Assembly (NCBI GenBank): GCA_037039925.1
Contig: JAXRKP010001194.1
Span: 22,501 to 86,500, forward strand
Length of the DNA: 64,000 bases
Source: Doris montereyensis
Lineage: Eukaryota; Mollusca; Gastropoda; Nudibranchia; Dorididae
Direction: 5' to 3'
Below, piece after piece: positions 46,799 to 60,704 of the stretch. The notes beneath the pieces were generated by a model, which worked only from the letters and a program-made list of their open reading frames with translations, made no database searches and was not told the DNA's origin. A program made the translations under genes and the position numbers. Every line of letters starts with the position of its first letter. The stretch's first letter is position 1.

Positions 46799-49700
46799 AT
46801 GAGGATGAAGCTGTGTTTGAGTTTACTGATCATCTTGACTTCATGTGTTGATGACATCTTTAGCTCCAGCTCGTTCTACACAGACAACAATCTGGGCCAG
46901 TCAGTACCAATTCACAAGTTTGGACACCGTCAACAGAAGGAACTTCAGCAGGTCTGCTCTTGATATTAAGAAGTTGCTGTTTAGTTTGATTGTTACACAT
47001 TTGTCAATTTTATATAATATGAATGTTTTCATTTACATAATTAAAGATAAAAGCTATATTCTGAATTGAATTCAAGTGAATCATGTGAGAAAACTCAGTT
47101 GTTGTGTTATTTAGGTCTGCCATTTTATTTTTATGTAGAAATCTTTGAGAAACACATACACGCCAAACCCTTGAATTGCATTTTTTTTATATAAAGCACA
47201 CTTTTCTCATTTACAGGAAATTCTGGAATTGATGGGCCTTTACAGCAAGCCAAAACCTAAATCAAACAAAAAAATTGTGCAATCAGCATCCAAGTTTATG
47301 CGAGAGCTCTATGAAAGCCTAACTTTAGAGAATCTTCAAGGAGCAGATGACTCTCATATCCATATCAATCGCAAAATTAATGCATCTGCTTTTGGTTTGG
47401 ATCCTGCCAAAGTGGAGGGGTCAGACGTCATCGTCAGCTTTGTGAACCACGGTAACAAGAGTGATGACTAATTTTATTGTTGTTTTACATATCCATATGT
47501 TTTAAAGATAACTGCTGGAACTTGATCTCAGTAACAAAAGAATGGTGTATGCTTTGTTTGCAACCTTGATTTTTGAACAGTGTCTAAGTGTTAGTTATCA
47601 AATGAAATTATTATTTTTGTAACCAATTTTAAAGAAACTTGTATGCCTTTTGATGTTTGAAAAATGCCTTTAACATCAAATACACATTATCCGTAAACAG
47701 TCCTGAAATATGCACACAAAGAGGTACATTGGTGAAGTGTAATTGCGTGATTATGCATTCATAGTAAAGTATTTAACTTTTATACCGTACATTACGAAAG
47801 TTGAATGTTGTATACATGGCTTCTGTCAAATGAGCAGAAATTGATTGTCTTCACGTCTCATTGACATACATTTAAATGTAATAAAGAGCATATATATATG
47901 AAAGAAAAGAATAGTCTCTGCCGACAAATGAAAAAGATATACACCTCTAAACTCTCTTTTTCTCGATTAAATGAAGAAAAAGAGACCATTCTTAACTCAC
48001 ATTGATTCAAACTGAGGCAGGGGGGGGGGGGAAAGATAAAGATAAAATGAGTCAGTTGAAATGTTGAGTGTTGCATTGCCTATCAAGAAGCTCAAGCATA
48101 GCCATATTATTATCAATGCAAGACATCACAGAATTCAAACAAATTCTCTAATACTTTTCATGAATTTTCTTTTTCTTGAAACGTTCTATTGACATCCTGT
48201 CTCATCCAGAAAACTTTTTTTTTTGTATTCGCAAACCTGCATTAGAGGTTATTTAGGGTATAGTGCTTATTAAGATTGTATTACAATCTTTGTTTTTTAT
48301 TTGTTTCTCTCACAGCCCATAAGATCAGTCACTTGCGGCATGAACGTGATCGTACTTTCTATTTTGACTTCAGTGAAGTATCCGTTGGGGAAGAGGTCAA
48401 AGGTGCTGAGCTTCGGCTGTACAAAGAAGTCGCGAAAGATGTCCAACCAGGGACCTATCAGATCTCATTGTATAAAATCAAACCGGGGCAGGACTGGGAG
48501 TAAGTGAATGTCAATGTGTGCTGAAGTTTGTTTTCTTTTACCATTGTTATATTAATTTTCTGTCACAGTGAATTACAGAACTCCTTATAAATCATAAATG
48601 AAAAGTATTTTATATCGCAGATTTTGTTGATAGGATTAACTTATTAGTATGTAGATTCCCTGATCTAGATTCAACTTCCTGGCAACCAGATCACGTGGTA
48701 TATTTGGCCGTGGTATGTTTACATTTTCTCAGCTTCCTGTGTGCTTTTAGGAAAATGACTCTCAATCTCCCCGTGACACTGTTGCAACAGTCTATGCTGA
48801 CAAAATTAATGATAAAAATCCATGCAAAAGACGATTGAAGCAGGGCGATGAAATGTGCATGTTGAACAGAGGCAGTACAGCAGTAGCAAAATGTGATCAA
48901 TGATGGGCTTGGCAGAAAATATTAGGATCATGACCTTTCGCACCAGAAAGAGGCTTAAATGGACCAATGAGCTTTCTAGAAATAATAATACTTAATATGA
49001 GATTAACAGAAATATGTTCGACAAGCCAATCTGATCATTGAAAGAGGGGTTACCCATGGCTGGGTATGGCCAGCTTGAAGAATGAGAAGCAGTTAGTGGA
49101 CGCCAGGTTTAGCTAGGGGATTAAACGATAATGATTTAAATGTGTGAGAATTTGGTATTTGATTGATATACATGTACTTAATGATCTCTTTGAATTCCTC
49201 TTGTTTGGCTCAGAGACAAAATGCTACAGTTTGAGTCCAGCAAGTCCGTACAATGGGACACACATGGATGGCTGACCTTAGATGTTACTCGTGCTGCTGA
49301 GGGATGGACATTCTTTCCTCACTCCAATATGGGACTCTATGAAAAATAACAGATGCTTATGGTAATGCTGTGGATGGGACAGATTTTAACCCATTTATGA
49401 AAAGTTAGAAACACGAAAGGGAAATTTTGCAGTACAATGTTAAATTTAATAGTGTATCAGAATTTATTGATCTGCAGTGTAGAACGGGAATTTCAGCTTT
49501 TGGATTTTGCAGTTTTTGTATTATATGCCTTGGTCGATAACAACATAGAAAAATATTGTTGAAGCGATCTGATGAGAATTTAGCAGACGTCAAAGGAATT
49601 TTTTGTTTCAATTTATTTTCCACTCGCACCTTTTCTCCTACTCTCATCCTTTATAAGCAATTTCATAATCTTATTTGTAACCATCTTGGATTATTATGTA

Positions 49701-52518
49701 TCTCACTGTAGGTAAAGAGTACAAGTCTGATGATTTCGGAATTGTAGGAAGGAGAGGCCCGGCTGACAAGCAGCCATTCTTAGTGGGCTACATGGCCATG
49801 TCCCTGATGTTTTGGCACGTAGGACTCGCTCCATTCGCACCAGGCGTTCCGCTCACTCTGATGTGACGTACAACGATAATCCCTATTCAACGTACACTCG
49901 CTCGGGTAGGCCTTTTGCTTTTCTCTGATATTTTTTACAGTAACAGTGTTGTCTTCGAGTATTCTTGTGTTGATTTCAATTTTAATGTTTATGTTAAGAC
50001 TACTCAATTATATAAAATAATCAAGGATGTAAATCTTTTAGATTTTCTCTGATTTCAGATTATTTGAGGTTTTCTTCTTTTAATATGTTTTTCTCTTAAG
50101 TTTTCTTTTCTTCCCTTTTACTTAAATACTTCTATGTTTGCTGTTATGAATATGTGAGATAGTTAAGCACAATAGGATAAAATTTTGACTCCAGGCCCAT
50201 CGCCGATTTTCATACTTATCATAAGCTGCAAGCACGCTGCTTCAGTTTCACTTTCACGACGAACTACAATTTTTTATTCTGAAATCTACCAACACATTTG
50301 TTGTAGAAATAGCCTTTCGCAGAGGCTTTTGGGATAAATTTAGCTATATTAGCATAGCCTATCATTATCAATGTTGAGATGCACTGCCTTACTTCATGCC
50401 TCTCTGCAGTCGTATGGTTCAGTTGTGAATGTGATCTGTGGTCAATGATTTTTCGTTCTTTCATTCCAGGAAAATCGAAGTTAAGTCATTTTACATTTCC
50501 TATTGCATTATTTGTGATTTATATTATCCTATTTGTGGGTTATTGTGATTTGATAGTCTAATCTAGATCTAGAGCTAGATAAGATTGGAATTATTTCTTG
50601 CTCGGCAATCCAGAGAAATTGAGATCTAGATTCTAGTCGGATAGAGAGATTTTGAAAATAAGCACAGACGTGGTTGATCTAGATTCTAGACAGACATGCT
50701 GTTTTATGATAGATCTGGATTCAATCTAGTTAGATCTAGATATATCTAAGTCTAATTGTTATCTAGAGGCCTAGAACCTACGAGAGAAGATTTAAATTTC
50801 TAGGTCTAGAATTTGTAGCACCCATTTTCTTCAATAACTCTTGTAAAGCTAGATCTAATGTTAGATTTGTAGATCTACTTCACTTGGAAGCTAGTAAAAG
50901 AATCAGAATTGATTTAGAATTTTGCTATAACTGTTATCAGACTTCAAATAAAGGAGAAATTTAATTTTCTGGCTCTTTCCCAGGAAATAAAGGAGTTTAG
51001 AATAAAGATTATTGTGACGTTGGGCTCATATTTTATTGTAAAAATTATTAATGCTTTGATATTTGTAACCCATGCCCTGGAAGGAAGAATGGGAACTGAT
51101 AAAGAGAGAAAGAAATGTTTGCAAGGGAGGAGGCTAGTCCTGAGACGGATAAATGTAGAACCCATAGTATGTGTTTGTGTGTAGGTAAATGGTGATTTGT
51201 TGTTTTTTTCCTTTAAGCAGGCCACTCAAATCTATTCAAAATTTACTGACTATTGCTGAATGTTTTTTTCCATAATGTTTTCTTTGACCTCTCATTGAAG
51301 TTGATAATCACCCTTCTTATCTTGATATAAAAGATTTGTGCCATTATTTTCAGGCCGTCCTCACTATTTCAATACAAACGATTGCCAGCGTCACAATCTG
51401 TACATCAACTTTAGAGACATTGGATTTAATGACAGGGTGAGGATGAAGTTTTTATTCTTGACAAATTTTTTTTAATGTTTTACGATATATGTCAGTGTTG
51501 TTTCAGAAGCAAATTGTGGTTTTGGGTAAGGAATCTATGTTATGTTCTTAATATATTTTCTTTTCTTTACTGTAAGAACTGTAGAATTTATGCTGTGTTG
51601 TTTTATGCTTTCTTAGTTCTATTTCATAGATCAGTGGTTTCCAGAAACCTTGAATTAGGCAATTTAGCAAAAAAATAATGTGACAACATTACATGTATAA
51701 GTTTTGTTAGGGGCATAGAAAAGGTTTGGAACCCCTGTCATAGATAGTGTACTGTGAAAATCTCTTATTGGTTTCATTTATTGTGAACTGTAGCCCTATT
51801 GTTAAAACCAGATGGAGGCCGTTTTTACATGGGAATAGGAATTAAAAGAGGGAAAGAAAGAAAAAAAGGATAAAAATAGAAGAGAAAAAACATGAGGAAA
51901 CTGGGAAAGAGTGGTTCGTTTTAGACTGCTTGTGAAGATAAATAATGTGTAAATAAAAGTTGGTTTTGGGGGAGCTGACATGCTGAGGATTACAAAACTG
52001 ATTGACAGCTATTAGATATTGTATATGAATTAAGATAACATAAGATATACTTTATTTACCCAAAAAGAAATGACATGGACGTACATTCTTTTTAACCATG
52101 GATAAGATTCTCATAACATACGTGATAATTGAAATTTTTGAATGAGGAAGTTTAAAAAAATTATATGTGTTTGGAGCTTCTGCGTACAATCTTTCACACA
52201 TGTTGTATAGATATTTAAGTGTGCTTTTATCATCTTCTTTTTCATGCTTAAAATGGACAGTTTCTCATCGCCCCTGATGGCTACAGTGCTTTTTACTGTG
52301 CTGGCCAGTGTTCATTCCCATTGGGCATCCAGATGAATGCTACCAACCATGCTATTGTGCAGACTCTGGTTCATGTCATGACGCCCCAGCACATCCCCAA
52401 ACCTTGCTGCGCCCCCACAAAGTTTGGAACCATCACTCTCCTCTATTATGATGATAACTCGAGCGTCGTTCTCAAACGTTTCAGAGAAATGATAGTCAAG
52501 GCGTGTGGATGTCTTTAG
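46799..52518 (+). CDS. BMP5-8 / glass-bottom-boat-type TGF-beta ligand, 7 coding exons
   Basis: Secreted signalling ligand of the BMP5-8/60A branch, made as a prodomain plus a cystine-knot dimer. Exons: 46799-46951, 47217-47451, 48316-48499, 49214-49361, 49712-49905, 51354-51436, 52261-52518 (stop TAG), all GT/AG. Repaired length 418 residues (human BMP7 is 431). Residues 1-17 are a hydrophobic signal peptide ([15 protein letters not shown]). Prodomain landmarks are EILELMGL (52-59) and GWLTLDVT (209-216). Convertase site RTRR ends at 286, with a second RRTR at 277-280. The mature part (287-418) has cysteines 316, 346, 350, 382, 383, 415 and 417, the sequon MNATNH (N359), and ends ACGCL. Single-base losses interrupt exon 4 (near 49341-49346, GLYEKITDAYG) and exon 5 (near 49793-49796, [13 protein letters not shown]). 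Finger 1 is unusual (see findings). Orthology to gbb/BMP7 is inferred from the mature sequence, so no symbol is given. Confidence 0.92.
50540..50905. repeat. CTAG-palindrome cluster in BMP intron 5
   Basis: More than a dozen CTAG tetranucleotides in about 365 bp, mostly as ATCTAGAT, AGATCTAG, TCTAGA and GCTAGAT words. No fixed period was seen. Confidence 0.7.
51066..51116 (+). mobile_element. ~50-bp LINE 3' tail fragment in BMP intron 5
   Basis: AACCCATGCCCTGGAAGGAA then GAATGGGAACTGATAAAGAG and AGAAAGAAATG match the last 50 bases of the LINE at 34286-34335. It is the shortest recognisable copy in the window. Confidence 0.5.
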
Positions 52519-55500
52519 AGTGTAAATATTCATCATGAACTTACAGTGTAAATAATATGGTAATTTTTAATATTTTTTTTATAAAAAATGTGAAATCAAA
52601 TATGGATGATTATGAATCAGCTGGGAAGGCTATTGCTTCACCGTATCTTGCCATCCTTTTTTTTAATGCCAAAGTTTTTTTTTAATAATTCTTATAATTG
52701 ACTGTATTATTGAAATACAGTTCTGTTGTTTGTCGAAGCTTGATGTTTTAAAAGATCATGTAGGGAACAAAGATCTGCAGTGTAGTCAATCTATATAATA
52801 TAAATTTGATTGCATGTCTTTTATGTTTGAGTAATGGAAATCTCACTATTTAGTTCTTGTGTTGGTTGCTAAAGAATTATATCAAACCAGGTTGTCATGG
52901 ATCTGAAAAATCAAAGAAGAATCACGATGAGCGATGTATGTAAAACCTGAACAGTGTTTTCAGTAGCAATGATCGACTGAGAATTATATACAGTTTTAAC
53001 TTCATGTAAACCTGTTTTAAGGCAAAAAACAGGTAGAAAGAAACTCTAGGTTTAAGACAAAATGCTAGTGAAATTTGTGAGAAGGATACAACCAAATTTG
53101 GATATAATTTTTTATGAGACGGGACAATTGATGACTATAAATCTGCTAATGGTTATAACTCCAACATGACCTCAAATATCTAATTAGGACAATATTTAAT
53201 TCTGAGCCAATTTGCACAGTACTTTCAGCATTATATTTAAACTACAACATCAATGAATTGCTGCTAGTAGGAATGGGGGTGATCTTGGGAAAAGATGGTT
53301 GTGTCATCCAAATTCTCACATCTGTGCATTGTAGTTTATGACACCTCACCACTCTGGTAGCTATGATACATTTTCTGTTTTATAATGTGAGCTGTAGCTG
53401 TCATAGAAAGTGATACGACTATTTAGGAAAAAATGAACAGACATATATTTTGACAGTTTAGTTCCCCATGAATAATAACTCCACACATGTGTATGGTTGT
53501 TTTCTCCAACATGCATTTACAATTCGTATGTACTCTATTCTCTTACACTTTCAATGAGCGAAAAAAGATTGTCCATACATGTTATATTACCTTTTATAAT
53601 TCAGTTTCCAATTTATTCACTTTCAATATATACAAATTTGAAACCGATTTATCTCGTGCTTTCTCAATTTAATTTTTTAGGATATCGATTATTTTATTTT
53701 TATGTGTCTTATGTTTTATTGTTAAATGCAAACTTTGTTCAGGTGAGTTGAAAGCATTGTGTTCATTATGAGTTGAGAATTTTGAGAGATCGATTATTTT
53801 ATGTTATTGTCAAATTTTTCTACTTAAAATATGTTTGAACACAGAGTGTCGCTCATGCTATGCAACTTTTATCTTTTATCTAAAAGATTAAACTTTATAG
53901 AATTTCTTATCGTATCCCCAAAAGGTTGTTGCATATATCAAAACAATTATTTTTTGTTCTTTAATCCTTTTGTATTTTGTTTCTTACTGAGCTAGAAAAT
54001 CAAAAAAGTATTATATCCAGTGTGTCACTACTTATCACAGGTATTATTATTACTGTTTTATTTCTGTAATCACTTTGCCTCATTATGTTAACCCCCGCCC
54101 CCACCCTTTTTTTCTTTTTTCTTTTTTCAAGCCTTCTTGTAGTCCATTTGTATCAGGATTTAAGTATTAACCTATAAAGGACAAATTCGTCGCCTGTATG
54201 ACAAACTGTTCTAACTTTAAAATTTTCAATATTTTGGCTATTTTAGTATAGGATGTCTGAACTGTTTTACAAAGCACGCAGTTGATTCAGAGATACTGTA
54301 TTACCGATTTTGTTCTACCCTCTGCTACGATCATTTCTTCGTGACTCGTAAAGTCGATTTCTCGGTCGGGTTTGTCATGCATGTGACCAATCGGATGAAG
54401 TTGTTTCCAGCTTTTAAAATTCTCATTTGTGAATTGACATGATCTGCAACCAGTAAGATTTTGTTCCATTATTATAATGGTTTTCCTTTTGATGTTTTAT
54501 GCAAAATCAAGACAAGGCAACCATAAAACAGTATTTGCTGTACTTGTTCGTTTGTCTCGAAAAGTTACTGTTATGTAGAGGTTTATTTAGGTCTTTTACG
54601 GTAATCCTCACAGAACATTGTAGGTATAGACAGTGAGTGCAAACATGCCTGTGTCAGAGACAAAACTGTTCTGTGGATGTCAAAAGGTATCAATAGTTTC
54701 TTTGACTGAAATTATTTCCCCGCGTCAATAAAGTAAAAAAAAAATGCATGTTCTGCTTTAAGATGACTTCTCATGCCATGCACCAAATTTCCAAATAAAA
54801 GCAATAAATCCCATACACTCTATTTCTAAACAAAGGGAATATGTCTTGATTTACAGGTTTGGGGTGAATTTAATTTTCTGATAACAAGTGTCTGTTTGAA
54901 AGTTAGGTAATTCATATTTTTTCATCTTGCTGTTTCCTCTTATTCACCACGAGATCACCGCATGTGGTGGACAGTAAATTTCAATCAATCAAATCTGAAG
55001 AGTGAAGAGATGGAATAATTCACATAAACTATGAGACATATCATATGCTTTCCATCTGACCCTCCTCTTTCTACTCTCACTCTCATTGGTCGCTGTTGGA
55101 ATTGACGATAAAGTGAGTGTCGCGTTGTTTTTAAGGTGGAATAAATATTACATTGCTGACACGCTAGGAAATAGCTTGTTTCCTTCTTTTACGTTTGGAG
55201 CAGCTGAGTTGCTTTGAGAAATGTTTTCACATATCGTTTCAATAATGTAATCAAGTGCTTTGAGTTTATGAAACATATCTTTGCCTTGAAACATGTATCT
55301 TTTGGAAACAGTTTACAACATAGCAAATATATCATGGTGCTACTACTTGGCATCTGTGCCTTTGTTTCTATAGCAACTTTGTGTTTATACACCACCTTGT
55401 GTTTTAATGTACATATTATACAATCTCTGTGTTCATTTGAATCCATGAGGTGCTCTTCAAAGTATTTAAAAGGAGCAGATTAACTGTGCTAAAAAAAGTT

Positions 55501-58500
55501 TTGTGTGTGTGTGTGTGTGTGTGTGTGTCAACACCCTTCCTAGTGACAGAAGAAGAGTTTTTGTTTTTAATTAATCATATACTGTTTTTTTTCATAGAGT
55601 AGATTTTGTGTATTGAGTTTATCATGACAAAGATACAATGTATAGAAAAGATCTGGTCCAGTGGCATTTAATAGACCACTTGCACTACCTCATGCAAATT
55701 CTTGTCTGAATTTTTCATAAGTTAAACATGAATGAAGTTAATATTTTTTATCACAAAAAAAAAAGAAGAATTTTTAAAGATCTTTTAATTTTATTTATGG
55801 ATATAGTGATGTAACGTTTTAATGTTTTGTGATCTAAAGCATCCAAGATCCGTTTTGATTTTGATGGAATCAAAAGATGTTAATCACGTTTACAATTTTT
55901 AATATTCTTCTGTACATATTCTTTTGTTTTAAAATGACTTGCTATAATATGTCATTATTATTGATGTTGTATTGCTATTATTTTCATATAAAAACGCTTG
56001 AGCATTTGTTTAATTTTGTTATGTCAGTAAGTTTTCTTGTCAACCAAATGCACCAAAGACCATTGTCAGTTCAGAATTAGATTCTCCGAAAGTCTGTCTT
56101 TTGTACAGGTTTAGTTTGATACAAGTAACAGGATCTTTGGCTCAAAGCCATTTATAATATTTCCTATTTGATATCTTAAACGTCTGTCCTCTTGTAAATG
56201 TATGGCCAATTACAGGACTAGTTGGCTCTTTAGAATTGATGCTCTTGACTCGTCTGGGTGAACAATTTGTCTTTCTACTAAGATTTTTATTACCTTTTTT
56301 TTTCTCTTTTTTCGATTTCTGCTTTTTATGAAAGTCTTTAGCCAAGATCACCTTCTTTTAAGTCTTCTATGTAATTGTAAATGACCAACAACAGGTGATG
56401 CATCAAGATTGTTTTTGATGCAGGCTTTTTGATTCTAAAAATTTATCAAACACCTCAAAGTTTTAAATTTCTCTACCACTCCCAGTCCTCCTTCATAACT
56501 TTTCTAAAATACAGTTTTACTAAAGTTCTTACATACAGTATTCAAAAAGTTCCTGCAGGATACTCAAATGGACTAAAACATGTGGAAATGGTACAAGAGA
56601 CAGCGACGAATAACAATGACTAGGAATGGGTATCATATTATGATCGTGAAATGCAAGACAAAACATTCTCCGACTACTTCAAGTCTCTGCCCCAACTCCT
56701 CAACTGTTTTCTTTTTTTTTCTTCCTTTTTTTATCTGACTTGTGCTGTTTACATTAATAGTATATTTCTTTCGAAAGTCACATACTACAAATACAGTGAG
56801 AAAATATTATGTATATATATTTATATACATTTATCAATTAATATGATTAATTCGTATTTATTTAAAAACAATCATTTGCATTTCAGTATTATCGTGGTCA
56901 TTTTCTATGGCCTCATGGAACATTGAAAACTTAATAACCAGTAGAATGAATTCCACGTACATCGTTATGCTTAGTCCAACATTTACTCAAGAAGCGTTGA
57001 AATACTGGACAGGCGTGCAACAGTTGCAGTTGCAGAGTATATAATTCTACATGAACATGTACATGACCAACAGGAGTAATTACGTGTCCATTTTTCAGAC
57101 CTTTTTTTTTCTTTCGGATACAATTTTTATGACGTAATGCATTGTCACACAATTAGAGAGGCAGGTTTTAAAAAATCTGATGTGTCACACATGCAGTAAA
57201 GTAATTGCTCAAAAACAATTTAATTGGAGCATTTACTGAACACACAATAACATTTATTTAATGGAAAGAAAAAAAAAAATTAGGTTGGAATATGGCAAAT
57301 TAGTGTGAGAGAGTTTTGCAATTCATAGAATCATAGGTGTTTATGTGAGGTATTCAGATATTTTGAGTTTCTTAATTAAGAATACCACATCTTGTACAAG
57401 CTTTGATTTTGTTGTTGTTGTTGACATATATTTTTTACCGTGGACAAGAAACGTGTATTTTTTTTAATGTATATAACCTCATACTACATCATGTACATAG
57501 CTTGTTGAAAATTGGTTGTGACATTGTCCATAAATACAATATTTTGATATGCTCATCATGTGGAGAATTCTTTCAACACAGTTTAATTTGACATTATGAC
57601 TTGACTTAAATGATAAATTTGTCAGAGATTATCAAAAAATCAAAGAGATTTTGTTTCAGCTATTGATCAGAGTAAGTTTTTTACTATTGTTTTTTATCCT
57701 TTTACTTTATTTTTCTAGTCTTTATTGTTCGTGAATAACTTTTTTGTTGTTGTTCCTATATTAAATTAAAAATTTTGTTATATATCTTTGGTGAAACTGT
57801 CTAAGCACAGAAGTCTGAGAGACATCATTTTCAGGAAAAGCAAAAACATACTAGATCATCGATTAGGGCTGCAAACTCTTATGTTATCGTTATGCCTTTT
57901 GTATTTCAATTTAATGACAATTTTAGTCTTTAGAATGTAATAAGTGGAAAAAAATAATCAGTTGTGCACAAAATGGACGTACACAGTTAGAGTTGAACTT
58001 TTTGAAAGATTTAAACGAGTAAGCCCTCTACTTGACTTAGATGGTTAGAGTTTCGAAGCAGGAAGAAATATGGAAATCTTCCTTTACCGAAAAAGTTTAG
58101 ATCACATGCATAACTGGAGCGTTTCTGGTGGATCAAGGCCTCTAATACATGCATCTATTAAATCATGAATCTATTAAATCATGAAAGAAACATGCCCTTG
58201 ATCACTTGAAGCATAAATTTCATGTCACAGCCTGGTGGAAAAAAAACTTCCTATGTAGTTACTATAGTTAGCAGAGAAGAAAGGCGTTATTGAAAGTTCT
58301 GTAGCTATTGTTATGTAACAATTCCTATTCAATTGTTATACGAGGTGTGTTGTAACCTCCATAGTTAAAAATTATGGTGTAATGTTAAAATAATGACTGA
58401 TGTTTTCACTGTATTTCTTGGGATAATAAGTATATGTTCACTTTCGCTGTGGCTGATTTTACTGCTTTTCTGTCTTTTTCTTCTTTTTAAAAATTTATGC

Positions 58501-59017
58501 AAAATTTGAATATATATATACTTTATCTATATGCAAAATGTGTATTTTTATGCATTTCTTTTATAACTTTGTTCATTGAATATCGGTGAATTTTTTTCTC
58601 ATAACTACTTTCTGCTGACTTTTATTGGGTTTTTTTTTATTCCAAGCATCTATATCTATATAAGTTATAAAGCTCCTCAACTATTTAGCTTCTAAAATTT
58701 TATAATAATAATCTTTGCAGATTTATATTGTACTTTTTTATATTATTATTTTTATTTTTTTGGTTTTATTTCTTTTATCTGTGTTTTAAAAAAAAATAAT
58801 TTCATGAGCATCATTTTAAACATGGCCTGCATATATTTGCCTTACAAAATGTGATTTGTTATATATATTTTGTACAAGTATAAGTATTATTCCATGATTT
58901 AGAAGGTAGGTTGTTGATGTTAGTAGTTAGAATCAATAAAAAGACCTTTTGGTTGAAATAGTCAGAAATACTATCTTTTGTTGCTTTTTCACTCTTAAGT
59001 CTTTTTCACTCTTAAGT
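52519..59017. other. Long AT-rich 3' flank of the BMP gene; no further gene seen
   Basis: 6.5 kb of AT-rich DNA with no recognised protein or transposon. Possible AATAAA signals include 54727-54732 and 58935-58940, so part may be a long 3' untranslated region. A TG run lies at 55503-55530. Confidence 0.55.
55503..55530 (+). repeat. TG microsatellite
   Basis: 14 uninterrupted TG units. Confidence 0.95.
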
Positions 59018-59312
59018 AAGTAAAGTAATATTTCCTTCAAGACTAATATGGCCCATAGACCTGGAGCCTATCCTGGTTTCAATAGCGTGAAGTGGAACAT
59101 GATAATAATCACATCCTGGCTAGTATATTTAGTCTGATGCATGTTTTTACTCCCAAGTTAGTGCTTGTATCCATCTGCACTTGGAAAGAGGGGGGTAGAT
59201 GCATGTTAAGTGTCTTTCCCACGGAACAGAATGTCGGACCAAGTGTTACCAGGATTAGAACGAGGAATCTCATGATGCCCAGTCCAGCAGCATAACTGCT
59301 CGGCCGCTTCCA
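59018..59312 (-). mobile_element. SINE family C, full-length copy
   Basis: Tail AAGTAAGTAAAGTAATATTT, body CTATCCTGGTTTCAATAGCG and GTGAAGTGGAACATGATAAT, head AGGATTAGAACGAGG and CATAACTGCTCGGCCGC. The site carries a tandem CACTCTTAAGT beside the tail. Confidence 0.8.
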
Positions 59313-59643
59313 CTTGTAAAAGGTTATGTATTGTAAAGATTTCTATAGTCGCCCTTATGATTATTGGGCTTATCGATCCGCAAGGCTTTTGGTTTATGGA
59401 AAAAAGGACAGTAAAAAAGGTTAATTGTTCAGGTTTTGTTTTGGTACAACATGTATTTATACACAAATTTAATGTTTAATGCACACTTCTACATTCTATT
59501 GTTCTTGCTACACTTAAAAAAAAAAAAAAGTTTCTAACAGTTTGAGAATGATGTTGAAAATAGGTGTCAGTACTTTGTTTTCTGTAGAAATTTTTTTTAA
59601 AAATGGGGGAAAATCCGTTCAGTAAAGGAAGATGAGAAATGTT

Positions 59644-59878
59644 CATACCATCATCTCAAAGCGTCGTGGGGGTGGGGCTCAGTTTTGAAAATGAATATGA
59701 AAACACTTCATACTTTATAGCTACCATCATCTCAAAGTGTCATAAGGGAGGAAACTCAGTTTTGAAAAATAGCAGGAGAAAACTATATACTTATACCTAC
59801 TCATCATCCTCAGTTTTGAAGAATAATATGAGAAAACTTCATAGTTATAGCTACCATTATCTTAAAGTGACATAGGGT
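59644..59878 (+). repeat. Three imperfect tandem units of roughly 55-80 bp
   Basis: ACCATCATCTCAAAG(C/T)GTC, CTCAGTTTTGAA and GA(A)AACTTCATA-like segments recur in order about three times, ending at ACCATTATCTTAAAGTGAC. Confidence 0.6.
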
Positions 59879-60048
59879 ACAAGGTGTGGAGCAGGTATGA
59901 AAGTCTGCCACTGCCAGTTACTTTTACTTCATCAAATCTCAAAGTTGACACTATGGGTGCTGTGCAACGATAAGTTATCTTTGCAACGCCTGAAAACGAT
60001 TCCATCTAAATTAAAATGATACCTTCTACAGGCTACGCCACACCACAG

Positions 60049-60395
60049 GGGACGTGGTGGTCCTGGGATAAGGTGTCTTCCTCTCAGTCTCACTCTCAGC
60101 CTTTTATTTTGGTGCTTTGTTCGTGCCCCGACAAGTTGAAAAAAATGTTCTCGAGTTTTTCGGGGGAATTTCCCCCTCGCTGGTCGAGGTAGGTGGTCGA
60201 CACTTAGTACCACCCGAGTTGGACGAAAGGAAAGAAGTTAAGAAGTTCCGTGTGCAGATCAAAACACTTTGTGCACGTTGAAGATCCCTTGGCTGTTAAC
60301 AGGGCAGTCGGGGCAAAATCAAAATTCTACCAAAAAAACCCCCTGAGATCACCTTATAGTTAGTAGTCGATGTGGGTAAAAACAAATCAACCAAA
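60049..60395 (+). mobile_element. SINE family A, diverged copy
   Basis: GGGACGTGGTGGTCCTGGGA begins a poor tRNA-like head. The body has GGTCGAGGTAGGTGGTCG, GTGCAGATCAAAACACTTTG and CCCTTGGCTGTTAACAGGGC, ending in AAACAAATCAACC. Confidence 0.75.
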
Positions 60396-60405
60396 CGCCG
60401 CTTCA

Positions 60406-60408
<3 letters not shown>

Positions 60409-60457
<49 letters not shown>
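60409..60457 (+). repeat. CA microsatellite
   Basis: About 24 uninterrupted CA units next to a SINE family A tail. Confidence 0.96.
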
Positions 60458-60704
60458 CCATTGACTATACTATGTGTACGTCAGTTTTGAAATGAGAATT
60501 ACATCTCATTCATAGTGTCTGAATACTTTATTCATCGCCTAATAATATGCATCACCATATAATATATGTATAATTCTGAGTTAGATGTTCTTCTTTCGTC
60601 AAAGAATTTATCGCCAGCCACTAAGAGTAACCATAATATTTGCATGTAGGGGCTAAATGATCCCAAGATCGTTTTCATTTGAGGTATGTTTTTACCAGAA
60701 ATCA

